64,000 bases of DNA from contig NC_085890.1 in NCBI RefSeq assembly GCF_035222375.1, positions 434,001 through 498,000 of the forward strand, given 5' to 3'. Both the position numbers and the translations under genes were made by a program. Of the stretch, positions 31,201 through 38,553 are shown in pieces; within the stretch, counting starts at the first letter, position 1; each line of letters starts with the position of its first letter. The stretch comes from Podospora pseudocomata (lineage: Eukaryota > Ascomycota > Sordariomycetes > Sordariales > Podosporaceae). Under the pieces are notes generated by a model. It did not search any database. It saw only the letters and a list, made by a program, of their open reading frames with translations, and was not told the DNA's origin.

Positions 31201-33639
31201 ATCCTCCCGCGTGACCTCGTCACCAGTCTTGGGTGGCTGTGGAACCTCCCATTCTCCAAGACACTCCGTAACTACCTCGAGAATGTCCTGCTTCCGCAAC
31301 ATCTCGACCTTGGGTGGCTGATAGTTTCTCAATCCCTCCGCCACAGCAGAGAAAACCTCGTCCCTTGTCGCGCCCATCGGTCGCTTGAAGTCAGCCAAGC
31401 CCTGCGCCAGACACTCGAGAACCTCTTCCCTCTCCAGCCCAATTTGCTGAATCTCGATCTCTGGCTTGTACTTCTCCCAAGCATCCTTAACAGCCTGCAT
31501 GACGTCCTCTCTCCTCAAGTCGGGAGTCCTTGGGTGGGTATCCTTGAGGGCGGCGCGCATAGCGTTGTAGAGCTCCTGCGAGTCAAACTGATGAGCCTCG
31601 CGCGGACCGGTCAGCGCATGGGCCTCTGTCGAAACATCACCTCCACTACCGCCGGTATAGCGGTAATCCCTGAGGATCTTATTCATCTGCTCCGACATTT
31701 GGGCCAGGCCTTGCTCGATAATGCGCTGCATGTCCGCCTTGTTGCCGTCTCCCCCACCGTTGCTAGGCACACCCTCAGCGAGCAATTCTTCAAACTTCTG
31801 CCCGAGGTCGCGTCCCATATGTAGCACCTCGCCCCGGAGCTTTACAACCAACGCCTTGACCTCGGCAGTAAGCCCGCCAGCGTTGGCCAAGCTATCTTTG
31901 ACAGTTTTGATAGCCTTGTAAACCTCCTCATTCACGTCTCCACCGCCCTGCAAAAGTCGGCCCGAGTTACTAGGGCTATCATCGTCGTCATCTTCCCCAA
32001 CATCCCAGTTGCGATTCTTGTTCCCGCCGCCGCCGCCACCAGCACCGCCCGCAGCGGCAGCAATGACAGCCTGTTGTTGATTCTCCTTGATAAACCTGGC
32101 AAGTTCCTCGATTTTGTCAGCAGTGGCCATTCCAGAGAGTTTACCGGCAAGGTCCGAGAGTTTGTGGCCCAGGTTCTCCTGTCCCTCCTTGGTAGCCATA
32201 TCCCGTATGATCTTCTCTACCAGGGTGACAGTCGTCGAGTTTGTTCCGGTTTCCGAACCAACCAGGGATGGGGTGCTCAACATGGATTCGCGATCAAAGG
32301 AAGCTGCAAAGCTGTTAGGGGACGGAATACGCGGAAGAGAAAATGGCCGGACGGATTTACTGAGTTGAGTGGGAGAGGTGGTGTGATGACGACCTTCCAG
32401 TAACAGGGGACCACCATAGAGGTCGCGGTTGGCCGCTCTGGCTTTGCTCTCGGTAATGAGGTCTCGGAGACTCTTGCGGATATCCTCGTCGCGGGCATTG
32501 GTCGCTTCCTTGAGGCTGAGAAGATCGGTGGCATTGTCACGGGAACGTCGACTGAGAAGAGACATTTCCTTTTGGAGCGTTGTCGCAATATCGGTGAGGG
32601 TAAGAATCTGGTTAGAAAGAAGATCCAGGGACTCGGGTACCTTGGCTACCTGGACCATGGCATGCGAATTGTTGGTGATATCTCCTAAGGGTTGTGAGTG
32701 CGCCTGCGGTTGGGGCGGAGGCGGTTGCGGTTTCTCGGGCTCCATGCTGGGAGGGGGGGGTTTGGGACCCATCGGGGAGCTGTAGAGATTGGTGTTGGTG
32801 CTAGGAAGGTGAGTGTTAGACTGGGTGCTCATATTCTGTAGCGCAAGCATGGTAGCTGACGGAGGGGGGGTGTTTTCTCCCAGAATACTCTGGTGAGTAG
32901 CCCGGCGGGCAGTCGGGCGGATGATGGGTGTCAAACTAGGACCCGGTTTCAACGTTGACCTGTCATCGCCGCTGTGGCCGAAGTAGTCCTTCTCGTCCTT
33001 GGGTTCTATCCAGGAGTTCCTTGCGTTTCTCGAAGGGGTAACGGGCCGGGTGTTCTTCTCGGGGGACCTTTGTACGGGAAGTTCTCTCGCCGGGGAACTG
33101 CCGGCCTCGATCATCATGCTCATATCCTTGACCGAGGTGGGCTGGAGAGAGTTCATTCGGCGGTGGGTGTTGGCGCCTGGGGGTGCGGGAGCCATGCCTG
33201 GGATGGGCAATGGGCGTTCTGGTGAGACTTCGAGGCGCTGATGCTTGGGTACGTGGGGCACCAGTGCGGCATTCTCCCGGGCCTTCTCAGCCAGGGCAGC
33301 ATGGGCGGACTGGATGGCACTACTAGTTCCTGTCCTCGACACGATGGGGGACTGGGGGTTGAGAGGAAGTGGGGGAGGAGCCCTCTCGGGGTCAGAGCTG
33401 TCCCACCTGTTCTTCATTAGCGATTGCCAAAGATGCGACATGGCATTGTGGGAGAGGATATCATAGCATGGGTCATTGTGGATTGCCAGAAGTGGGATGT
33501 GAGGCAAAAGAAGATGGATGATGTGTGAGTGTGGTGAGTAAGTAACATACATGGGAACCAAGGCTCGGCCGTGATCCGAAAGAGAGGCGGAATGTTGGTG
33601 TCTTAGGTCGCGCGGGGTGTCCCTTTCGACGGGCGCCAT
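25246..33639 (-). CDS. giant coiled-coil repeat protein of unknown function
   Basis: Two exons, 33639-33551 and 33406-25246, join to about 2,749 residues; the 144-nt intron starts GTATGT and removes a stretch of unlike composition near residue 30. Order of parts: a Pro/Ser-rich disordered N-terminus to about residue 330; short helices and a Gly-rich run; an array of helical modules with the pattern DVxDAVxxGLxxhD at about 660-1140; a long mostly helical Glu/Lys/Ala/Val-rich region; a strong coiled coil at 2023-2320 made of 29- and 11-residue repeats; then a basic Ser/Arg-rich stretch and a very acidic Glu/Ser-rich tail. No membrane segment or enzyme motif seen. Such a design suggests a long cytoplasmic scaffold or tether, comparable in kind to mould giants such as leashin, but I cannot link it to a family. 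The intron choice is supported by phase and splice sites only. Confidence 0.75.
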   Translation of the reverse strand: MAPVERDTPRDLRHQHSASLSDHGRALVPMYVTYSPHSHIIHLLLPHIPLLAIHNDPCYDILSHNAMSHLWQSLMKNRWDSSDPERAPPPLPLNPQSPIVSRTGTSSAIQSAHAALAEKARENAALVPHVPKHQRLEVSPERPLPIPGMAPAPPGANTHRRMNSLQPTSVKDMSMMIEAGSSPARELPVQRSPEKNTRPVTPSRNARNSWIEPKDEKDYFGHSGDDRSTLKPGPSLTPIIRPTARRATHQSILGENTPPPSATMLALQNMSTQSNTHLPSTNTNLYSSPMGPKPPPPSMEPEKPQPPPPQPQAHSQPLGDITNNSHAMVQVAKVPESLDLLSNQILTLTDIATTLQKEMSLLSRRSRDNATDLLSLKEATNARDEDIRKSLRDLITESKARAANRDLYGGPLLLEGRHHTTSPTQLSKSVRPFSLPRIPSPNSFAASFDRESMLSTPSLVGSETGTNSTTVTLVEKIIRDMATKEGQENLGHKLSDLAGKLSGMATADKIEELARFIKENQQQAVIAAAAGGAGGGGGGNKNRNWDVGEDDDDDSPSNSGRLLQGGGDVNEEVYKAIKTVKDSLANAGGLTAEVKALVVKLRGEVLHMGRDLGQKFEELLAEGVPSNGGGDGNKADMQRIIEQGLAQMSEQMNKILRDYRYTGGSGGDVSTEAHALTGPREAHQFDSQELYNAMRAALKDTHPRTPDLRREDVMQAVKDAWEKYKPEIEIQQIGLEREEVLECLAQGLADFKRPMGATRDEVFSAVAEGLRNYQPPKVEMLRKQDILEVVTECLGEWEVPQPPKTGDEVTREDVLDAVREGLLAMPPPPEPKGASRDDVIDAVADALDAFDFSKTVSEALVTQPVTKGDVAEAVSQALKGLDLSDDMLDAVQEGLRGQEEKVRQAVEQGLKGFDIEALAAMIPRPDLSRVDVADAVKEGLEFLDLSRDDVADAVKDGLEKMDLTNTLSKSVAEAVKKVLEDHNFGSSSPSANNERALVPRSASMGSHIPMPSPPSFSGSEIPMNASPGSSFSKSDIEEAVKSALDSLDFSLDVSDAVKTTLDGFDFAAAAGSSSGATKSDLSKVDVVDAVKEGIRALDLSTEIAADVIDIVKKELEQGDSAKSQDPEAMVAAVKRGLQEVDLTTEIAADLIESVRKEFQTLSSGSAVISANATSPAASNEEVLAKLQEIRDAMVAEFKAATEESKKSTADSDGLEKLRSEIESYVDRVKGESSSSEDKEEFMQDLLKTLDGFRDEVGELVLKSTDSSKTMLKEELESLREVVNSSMVPVTPQAGLYTQEVLMAIQEGLSSLRAEVSSRPIAGLTEILDALQEGLGDIRVSINNLRDKPADLTANDEILEALKAGLDSVRADIDDMRKSTSNELALVKKAQDNDEEEIKARAIIPVEKTVQKDDIKNLEILLTQLGKKVEVMQATSVPDPDAMSKEDARRMEDTIRQVQESVAKLSSQVPLASMEDALKKIQATVIEMSTRDPPPRKPREPRVPSENDEPALREDVEAIETILRNTKARLDDLIDGEQGVRKDHIDALEALILETRESLAGLVSHVDTLSKKDNIDALETLILETRESVGGVASQLEIVSQKEDILKVESLVNQVVAAFDEMKERHEKALDDPERITKTDVEAVEAVCLDTKVLIENIMKVDLASLPTKENMDNLELQLGELKECMDFHALDAQKATEDRQAEIVGVAERVGEVKAILEDFHGVLRGKLEEGAKGVDSIHLLLDGFSTTIKEAITKNDTVGDDLKVMLDALKTDVEESKASFSTAHLETNEKVQAASDTVIAKLDERIADLMGKYDEFQLLHEERAAKGEERDANMEAAVVGNKAIAEELKQLVDTLGSAVTDSMERMEEASKTVFERVEALVTKSDEGQLEAKTEHSLTRETVQEAITKVGSVNDQVAEYQPKILQTLEDFVSTVGQHYEQLHTKAQAIQERVEIPVEKYDDTAVNEKLDVLVGHAEVADKAFGRLDTLDEVHSQVKATAAELAIFIAAQTQRIADEHEDKEKTLQETIVALERKLEEKQQVEAQISDLREEQERLKQYISVTLPQEQEQITIAFMSNLQSEEARLKETITSLKEEQELLKETFLSNLKEEQTRITEANVALKAEQDQLKESFIANLKEEQARIMETNVALKEEQEKLKETFLANLREEEGRLKELNDALREEQQTIRDTYLANLREEESLLKEINAGLRADQEALRESFIKSFQEEELRLREVNEQLRADNDKLQVTLKGENDLLKAALKEEYEQAKAQLKEEHEQLKAQLKAEQEALKATFKAEQEELRASMKEDNDRLKIELLSNLMEEETRVKEANVALRVEHDNLKTAFLAELKEEEERIKTSLADLRLDQEDLNSRKNNLCSELSTLEAACKFRREEVEDLTTQSEHMERKVLEGVMDLSKVLLMKKTASGLPEKKGPGGGNREFSSTLSRKRVVSGQQPLDTAGPNKARGTSAAISIALAQSGLSPEAKRNFSLTQINNNIPAGGIKRSQSVRNHAGGAANRGLRKESWTPMAATPKSRAASGNKAGKGYGDLMGDREVEGEDKENVPVVKEDEEEQVEIPQETEEIKVDEIRVDESEDEVESVAGDEATPVEGAAAPAVEEEESSESEDDNDEEEVEQKDGTALAAAKAAASSRASSPELEEASSSSESESEDEEEVIDQPKTEAATTETKTADDAASEFTDDDIEHVEAESESESESENEKEAEEPTLTADKLRKVSSCTTVVTPRGGDDEFSSSEESDFDDGASDWTNPPAALGTETNITALESEVGTPVEEKRKGA
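26536..27429 (-). repeat. tandem 87-bp and 33-bp coding repeats (29- and 11-residue coiled-coil units)
   Basis: Within the giant gene, exactly 298 codons divide into six units of 29 residues, then six units of 11, then two more units of 29. Each 29-residue unit runs LKExFLxNLKEEQxR, then xxxNxALKEEQ; the 11-residue units follow LKAxLKxEQEx. All borders fall in register with no residues left over. 29 equals one heptad plus two hendecads, so the pitch can continue through both types. DNA identity between units is moderate, so the array is old and kept by selection on protein. Confidence 0.85.
30090..31520 (-). repeat. array of short helical modules in the giant protein (DVxDAVxxGL type)
   Basis: About 15-18 degenerate copies of a 17-35 residue module, for example REDVLDAVREGLLAM, RDDVIDAVADALDAFDF, RVDVADAVKEGLEFLDLS, RDDVADAVKDGLEKMDL and KVDVVDAVKEGIRALDLS. 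Spacing varies because Pro- or Ser-rich linkers separate some copies. Weaker copies continue towards the C-terminus (TEILDALQEGLGDI, DEILEALKAGLDSV). Each copy should be one amphipathic helix with an N-cap Ser/Thr/Asp. I know of no named repeat with this pattern. Confidence 0.7.
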
Positions 33640-34690
33640 TGCGTTGATTGTGTTGATTATATGTGGGTATCGTGGGTATCGTGGGTAGGTTAAGGGCGAG
33701 CGCTACTGGAATGCTCTGGTGAGGGTAGGTTGGAGTGGAATGCGACGTGACTCGATACAAGCAAACAGTCGAGCAACGAACGGCAAATGGCAAACAGAAG
33801 TCGCTTTGCATAAAACTTCGTCGACGAGGGGATACCAGACGCCGGCCAAAGCACGACAACAAAAATGGGTATCGTGAAAAAAGTAAAGGTGGTGAAGCAA
33901 GCAGAAGGCTGGAAATGGTGCTCCTCTTCCGAGTGGGTATAACAAGGTCTTGATAAGGCCTGTCAATTGTGCAGTCCAAGAGGAGGGGCTGTCAACATGG
34001 AGCGGGCATGGAGCGACATGGGCGCCTGAGCTGGCGCCGTGCCCACCAATTGCGACCAATAGCCCTTTCCTGTTGTTGATTTGAGTGGGTTCCCCCGGCA
34101 ACGTGTTAGCCGCGACCGGGGGATATCCTTGCTTCCAGCTGCAGGAAGCACTGACCAGCTGCCTTCTAGCCGTTATCGATAACCGCCAGAGCCTGTGACC
34201 AAAGCTTGAACCCTGTTGTTTTGTTTCCCATCGTCGGTGATGTGCCGTCATGGTGCAGCAGCACTGTCTTGAATGAATTTCCGGGAGACCGTCTCCATCT
34301 TTTAATGCAGAGATCGAATGGGGGGATCTCGAGTATCTGGCATCAGTTCAACAAACTACTGCAGCTACACTTCAGCATACATATAATATGCGTGTGTTCC
34401 CGTTGCATCCCAAGCATGAGAGTGGGGTCGAAAATACGGTGTGTGTGCGACTCGATAACTCGAGCAACCCCTCCACAAGGCAACATTGGGTCTCTGCCAA
34501 CTTGGTTCTTATAAATATTTCACGCGATAGTTATTCTGTTGATGTCATACAAGCTCTACCCCTGGCCGTTGTATCAAGGCTCCATCTCAAAATGAATCTA
34601 TCTCAAGTCCCCCCCCCCAACCCCAAGATTACGCTAATTACACACATCATGAAGACTCTCCTCCTCCTCCTCCCAGTGCGTGTGCCCCTT
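33640..34690. other. intergenic, promoter side of the giant gene
   Basis: Upstream leader and promoter of the giant gene and 3' flank of the secreted-protein gene; open frames here lack domains. The first 80 bases hold repeated GTGGGTATC units. No gene recognised. Confidence 0.4.
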
Positions 34691-35262
34691 TTATGGCCTG
34701 GTAGGCGCAACAGCAGTGACGGTGAACTGCGAGCACCTCTGGAGGCCGATATCAATTTTGACGAAAGCCTTGCTATCATACCCGCTCAAGCAAACGGGCG
34801 CGCCATTGGCCTGAATCCGGCCGTTGCCAACATCGAATCTGACAAACAGCAGGTCGTTCCTCGAGCAGTCCTCGGCGCGGAAGGTGGTCTCGTTGAAGGC
34901 AACGCAGGCTGTCTTGCCGACAAGGTCACCACGAAAGGGGGCAGCAAAGCCCCGCTGGACAATGAGGACGTCGGTCCCCAAGATCTTGCCGGGTGTGACT
35001 TGTCTGTCGGCGTGTGTCCAGGCGCAGGCGGCTTGGACGATCTCGCCCTGTTGCATAGACTTGTCAGTGTGCTGGTTTTCAAAGTAGGTTCATGGGAAGA
35101 GCATACGCTGTTGGTGAAGGTCAAGCACTCATTGTTGGGGATGCCGCCAATCTGCTTGAAGACAAGAGTATTGGGGCCCTTGACGGGTCCTGGAGGGACG
35201 AGGATCTGAGCCGTGGAGGTGGCAAGAGCGCTCAGAAGAGCAAGACCGGTGGTGAACTTCAT
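34691..35262 (-). CDS. small secreted cysteine-containing protein
   Basis: Exons 35262-35107 and 35047-34691 join to 170 residues; the intron is 59 nt, GTATGC to CAG. Residues 1-18 form a signal peptide (MKFTTGLALLSALATSTA), and cleavage after an Ala leaves a mature protein of about 150 residues. It has six cysteines (in CLTF, AACAW, KTACVAF, EDCSRN, VCLSG and QRCSQ), an even number that could form three disulfides. There is no transmembrane or catalytic motif, and the C-terminus is TVTAVAPTRP. Size and build fit secreted surface or effector-like proteins of moulds, but no family is recognised. It stands alone between the giant gene and the PLP-homeostasis gene. Confidence 0.7.
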
Positions 35263-36145
35263 GATGACGGGTAGAGGGTAGGTGATTGCAAGACTGAGAA
35301 GATGATGCTGCTGCTGAGACCAAGAATTAATCAATCCAAAACGACAATCCGTCTGCTTTATACATCTTCCAAAACGATGAGAAGCATGATGGTATCATAG
35401 GTTCGCATAAAACTCAAGACAAAAATAGCATCCTTTACGTCGTAACAGCCGCTCGTCGATGATATCGGGAACTACAACCTAAGAAGCGTGGACTACAACC
35501 ACAGCATGTGGGCTTCAGTCGAAAAAAAAACTGAGAAGAGACTGTTGAGCCCAACGAGGCTACATCTTCGTCTAAAATGCTACGAGTGCGACTTTAAAGT
35601 CTGGTACCAGGATGCCAAGCCATGCGCTCAGGGTTCATCACATTATTTTACCCGGTAGAAGTCATCTCCAACATGACTTCGCGCCGCGGCATCAGTCGGA
35701 TTATGATACCACGAGATGCAGGCACCGCTACTAGGCAGGTAAGTATTCTGGTGGCGAGGGTCAAAGCATACCTGCTTGGGTGCTTGGTATCTACACTATC
35801 ATCACCATCTGTCATGCGCAGGCCTCTTCGAGGACGAGAGGGATGTCTTGCTGGGTGCAACCCCTGAACGCCATGCAGCCATGCAGCTTCCCACGTTATC
35901 ATGTTCCTCTGATGAATATGCTCACTGAGCTCGGAAAAGCTTCCCCTTTTTGCAACAAGGCCGGCCTCCTGCTCTTTTCGACGCTGCCGGTCTTCCGTTG
36001 CCCCAATACAGAAGAATCATCCCATCCAAGCTGTACCCCTGAGTCCTAACGTGTGAACTTCACCATCCAATAATGGCCGCAACACTCATCTCATGTTGGT
36101 GTAAGTATGTACTCGCTATAACATCCCATCTCATACACCTCCCCC
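35263..36145. other. intergenic, no gene recognised
   Basis: Promoter of the secreted-protein gene and 3' flank of the next minus-strand gene. Small frames at 35.6-36.05 kb show no recognisable features. Confidence 0.4.
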
Positions 36146-37013
36146 CTAAGCAACAACAACAACAGCCTCACTCTTCGGCCCCCTCACCCCAAAAATCGTA
36201 CTCCCCACCCTCACCTCATCACTCCCCATCGCAATCGCCCCCTCAAAGTCCTCACTCATCCCCATACTCAACTCCAGCAGTCTCTCTTCCCCAAACCCAA
36301 GCTCCTTCCTCACCAAATCCCTCTGCTCCCTCAACACCTGAAAATCCTCATTCTCATTCTCCGGTGTCGTCTCCCTACTCCGTGCAATTGCCCCAATAGT
36401 CATCAACCCCAACAACTCCAAATTAGGGCACTCATTCTCGATCTTCTTACACAGCTCCACTGTCTCCTGCCCTGGTGCACATCCCGACTTGGACTCTTCC
36501 CCCGAAGTGTTGACCTGCACATGAACTTTGATCTTGCCAAAAATATCCGGGTTGGTCGCTGCAGCAATTTGATCACCGCGGTACTTGTCAAGGAGCTCAG
36601 CCTTTTTGAGGGTGTCGATGCTGGAGACGCAAAAGAGGTTGGGGATTTTGGCGAGGTTTTTAGTGTGTTTTGATTGAAGACCGCCGATGAAGTGCCATTG
36701 AATCGTCCTGGGGAGGAGCTCGGCTTTTTGGGTCAGTTCTTGCGAGTAGTTCTCCCCAAAGTAGAGGTGTTTTGTCTCAGGAGCTTCATGGAGGGCGAGG
36801 ATGTCGTTTGCGGGTTTGAGTTTGGAGACTGCTACGAGTCGTACCTGGGGGTTGGTGTTAGATATTTGTAATGTGAGATTTGAAGGTGAAAAGACAAAGA
36901 CTCACAGGACGCCCCTTGGCAACGACGGCGATTTTATCTTTGACGCCCTGTAATTGCGAGATGAGGGCGCTGGCTCTGGCTGGGTCTACTTTCATTTCGG
37001 CAGTCTCGCTCAT
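36146..37013 (-). CDS. pyridoxal phosphate homeostasis protein (YggS/PROSC family)
   Basis: Exons 37013-36906 and 36844-36146 join to 268 residues; the 61-nt intron starts GTGAGT. The family binds pyridoxal 5'-phosphate on a single-domain barrel like the N-terminal domain of alanine racemase, and keeps free PLP and amino-acid pools in balance; it has no known catalytic turnover. The PLP lysine is Lys44 in LVAVSKLKPA, directly after the intron. YFGENYSQEL, WHFIGGLQSKHTKN, KVHVQVNTSGEESKSG, GLMTIGAIA, LSMGMSEDFEGAIAMGS and a terminal VRVGSTIFG follow in the usual order. The TPENENEDF loop is also typical of fungal members. Yeast has the orthologue YBL036C. Probably cytosolic or mitochondrial; no presequence is evident. 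Confidence 0.93.
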
Positions 37014-37437
37014 TATGCGATTGGTATTTTGGTTGGTTATACAAATAATCGAATATGGGATTGGTTTGTGAGATCTTGGGTGAAGTGAACGCCTTTCAGA
37101 TGTCATTCATGGGATGGGTTAAGTGAGGGGCATTTCGCTGGAGTTCCATAGATGACTTGCCTTATCTTGCTCTAACAGAGCTATGCTTTTTCTCGGCGAT
37201 TTGCACTTTATCTTGTTAAGAATGCGATAGGCTAAAACTGCGGAGAATCTCCACCAACAGAAGACCCGCTCTCAACAACACATCTCAAGATGGTCTATAA
37301 GCGTACATTATCCTGAGCCATGCTCAAAAAATAGTCAAGATATGTTAAAGATGATCAATAGGTGTTTAAAAGTAATAGATTAGTTGCAAGGGACAGCTGA
37401 AAGGCCCATGTTCTATTTAAAAGATGTAAGTTGGGAG

Positions 37438-37656
37438 TTATATTTGCTGACTTGCGCCACCAGATCTTTTGTCCAGAACGTGTTCATCTGCATCATGAAA
37501 ACAGTTCTCAACCGCCGTAACAGACGCTGATACTTCGTCTCTCCCACCTTCTTTCCACTTCCACTTGTTGAAACACTTCCCCTTCCCTGCGGAAATACCT
37601 CTAAAATCCATCTTCTCCACCGTCATATCCCAAACACACCTAATCCTCCCACGCAA
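37438..37656 (-). pseudogene. possible 3' exon or remnant of a small cysteine-containing protein gene
   Basis: Minus-strand frame of about 72 codons reading into a clear stop at 37438, with protein-like composition: GRIRCVWDMTVEKMDFRG, then CFNKWKWKEGG and VENCFHDADEHVLDKR. The frame continues a few codons upstream (CTFDLRG) before a TGA near 37,680. I find no convincing first exon with a signal peptide in the next 300 bases. It could be the last exon of a small secreted protein gene with an exon I missed, or a decayed gene. Confidence 0.25.
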
Positions 37657-38393
37657 ATCGAACGTGCATTCAGCAGGTGAGAAAGGTGTCTCCTATGATG
37701 AGTATGGCTTTGTTCTGTGACTGACACAGGGAGGGTGTCTTTACTTGAGGGTGATGCTTACAGCACGTGAAACATCGAAGATGCCTGGTAGGATATAACA
37801 TACTTTCCACAACGAGACCGCCGGACGCCAGCCCTGTAACCTTTACCATGATCTATTGCTCATTTTCAACCTTATCGTATGGGACTGGGCGGCCATGACT
37901 CTTGCCGGTGACTCTTACCGATAATTGACAGATTGCTACACTGATATTTATCAGGCATAGTGCATGGATGGTATGTTGGTAATGTAGAGTTTGCGATGTT
38001 GGAGCTTAGGGCGCAGGCCCGGCTCGTCGTGAGGAGGAATGTTGACGGCCGGTGGTTTACTGGTCACTTTTTCACAATAAACTTAGATTTGTTGAGTTCA
38101 GATACTCAGTTCAGCGAATTCGGTTGTCAAAAAATGGGAGCATGCTTAAGGTCGTTTGTGGATTCACCTACCTGCGTTGGGAGCCCATTTTACTTGGGTT
38201 TGGAGCTCTTGCCTCGGCCAAGTGAATAAACTCGTGACGGCAATGTCGACCTACTTGGATCAAATTCTCTGCTCTCACGCATCCATACAAGACCCAGTCT
38301 TTTGTACTCGATTTCTTTTCACTCACCCCCACTCTCTCTCCCTTTCACCACCCCCCAACACTCTCACACGACTTCCACACTCCCACACTTCCA

Positions 38394-38450
38394 CACTCAC
38401 TCACTCACTCACTCACTCACTCACTCACTCACTCACTCACTCACTCACTC
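38394..38450. repeat. (ACTC)n tetranucleotide microsatellite, about 14 copies
   Basis: Pure ACTC repeat in the leader region about 100 bases upstream of the AT-hook gene start, embedded in a longer CT-rich and CA-rich tract. Confidence 0.95.
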
Positions 38451-38553
38451 CCACAACGTAACACTCGCCAGTGTAAAATTCTCTGCAGAAGGCCGACAAC
38501 CAAGGATTTGAGGACCAATATCGACAATTGCGACTCTAAGCTGGGTATAGACA

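Larger units (their letters stand above)
37014..38553. other. divergent intergenic region with a possible gene remnant and a microsatellite
   Basis: Promoters of the YggS-like gene (minus) and the AT-hook gene (plus). Two items inside are listed separately: a minus-strand Cys/Trp-containing frame at 37438-37656 and an ACTC run at 38394-38450. Nothing else recognised. Confidence 0.4.

Noticed and set aside
38394-38450. ACTC run as a telomere-like or CRISPR-like array
   Set aside because: A simple tetranucleotide repeat without spacers; the unit is not a telomeric repeat.
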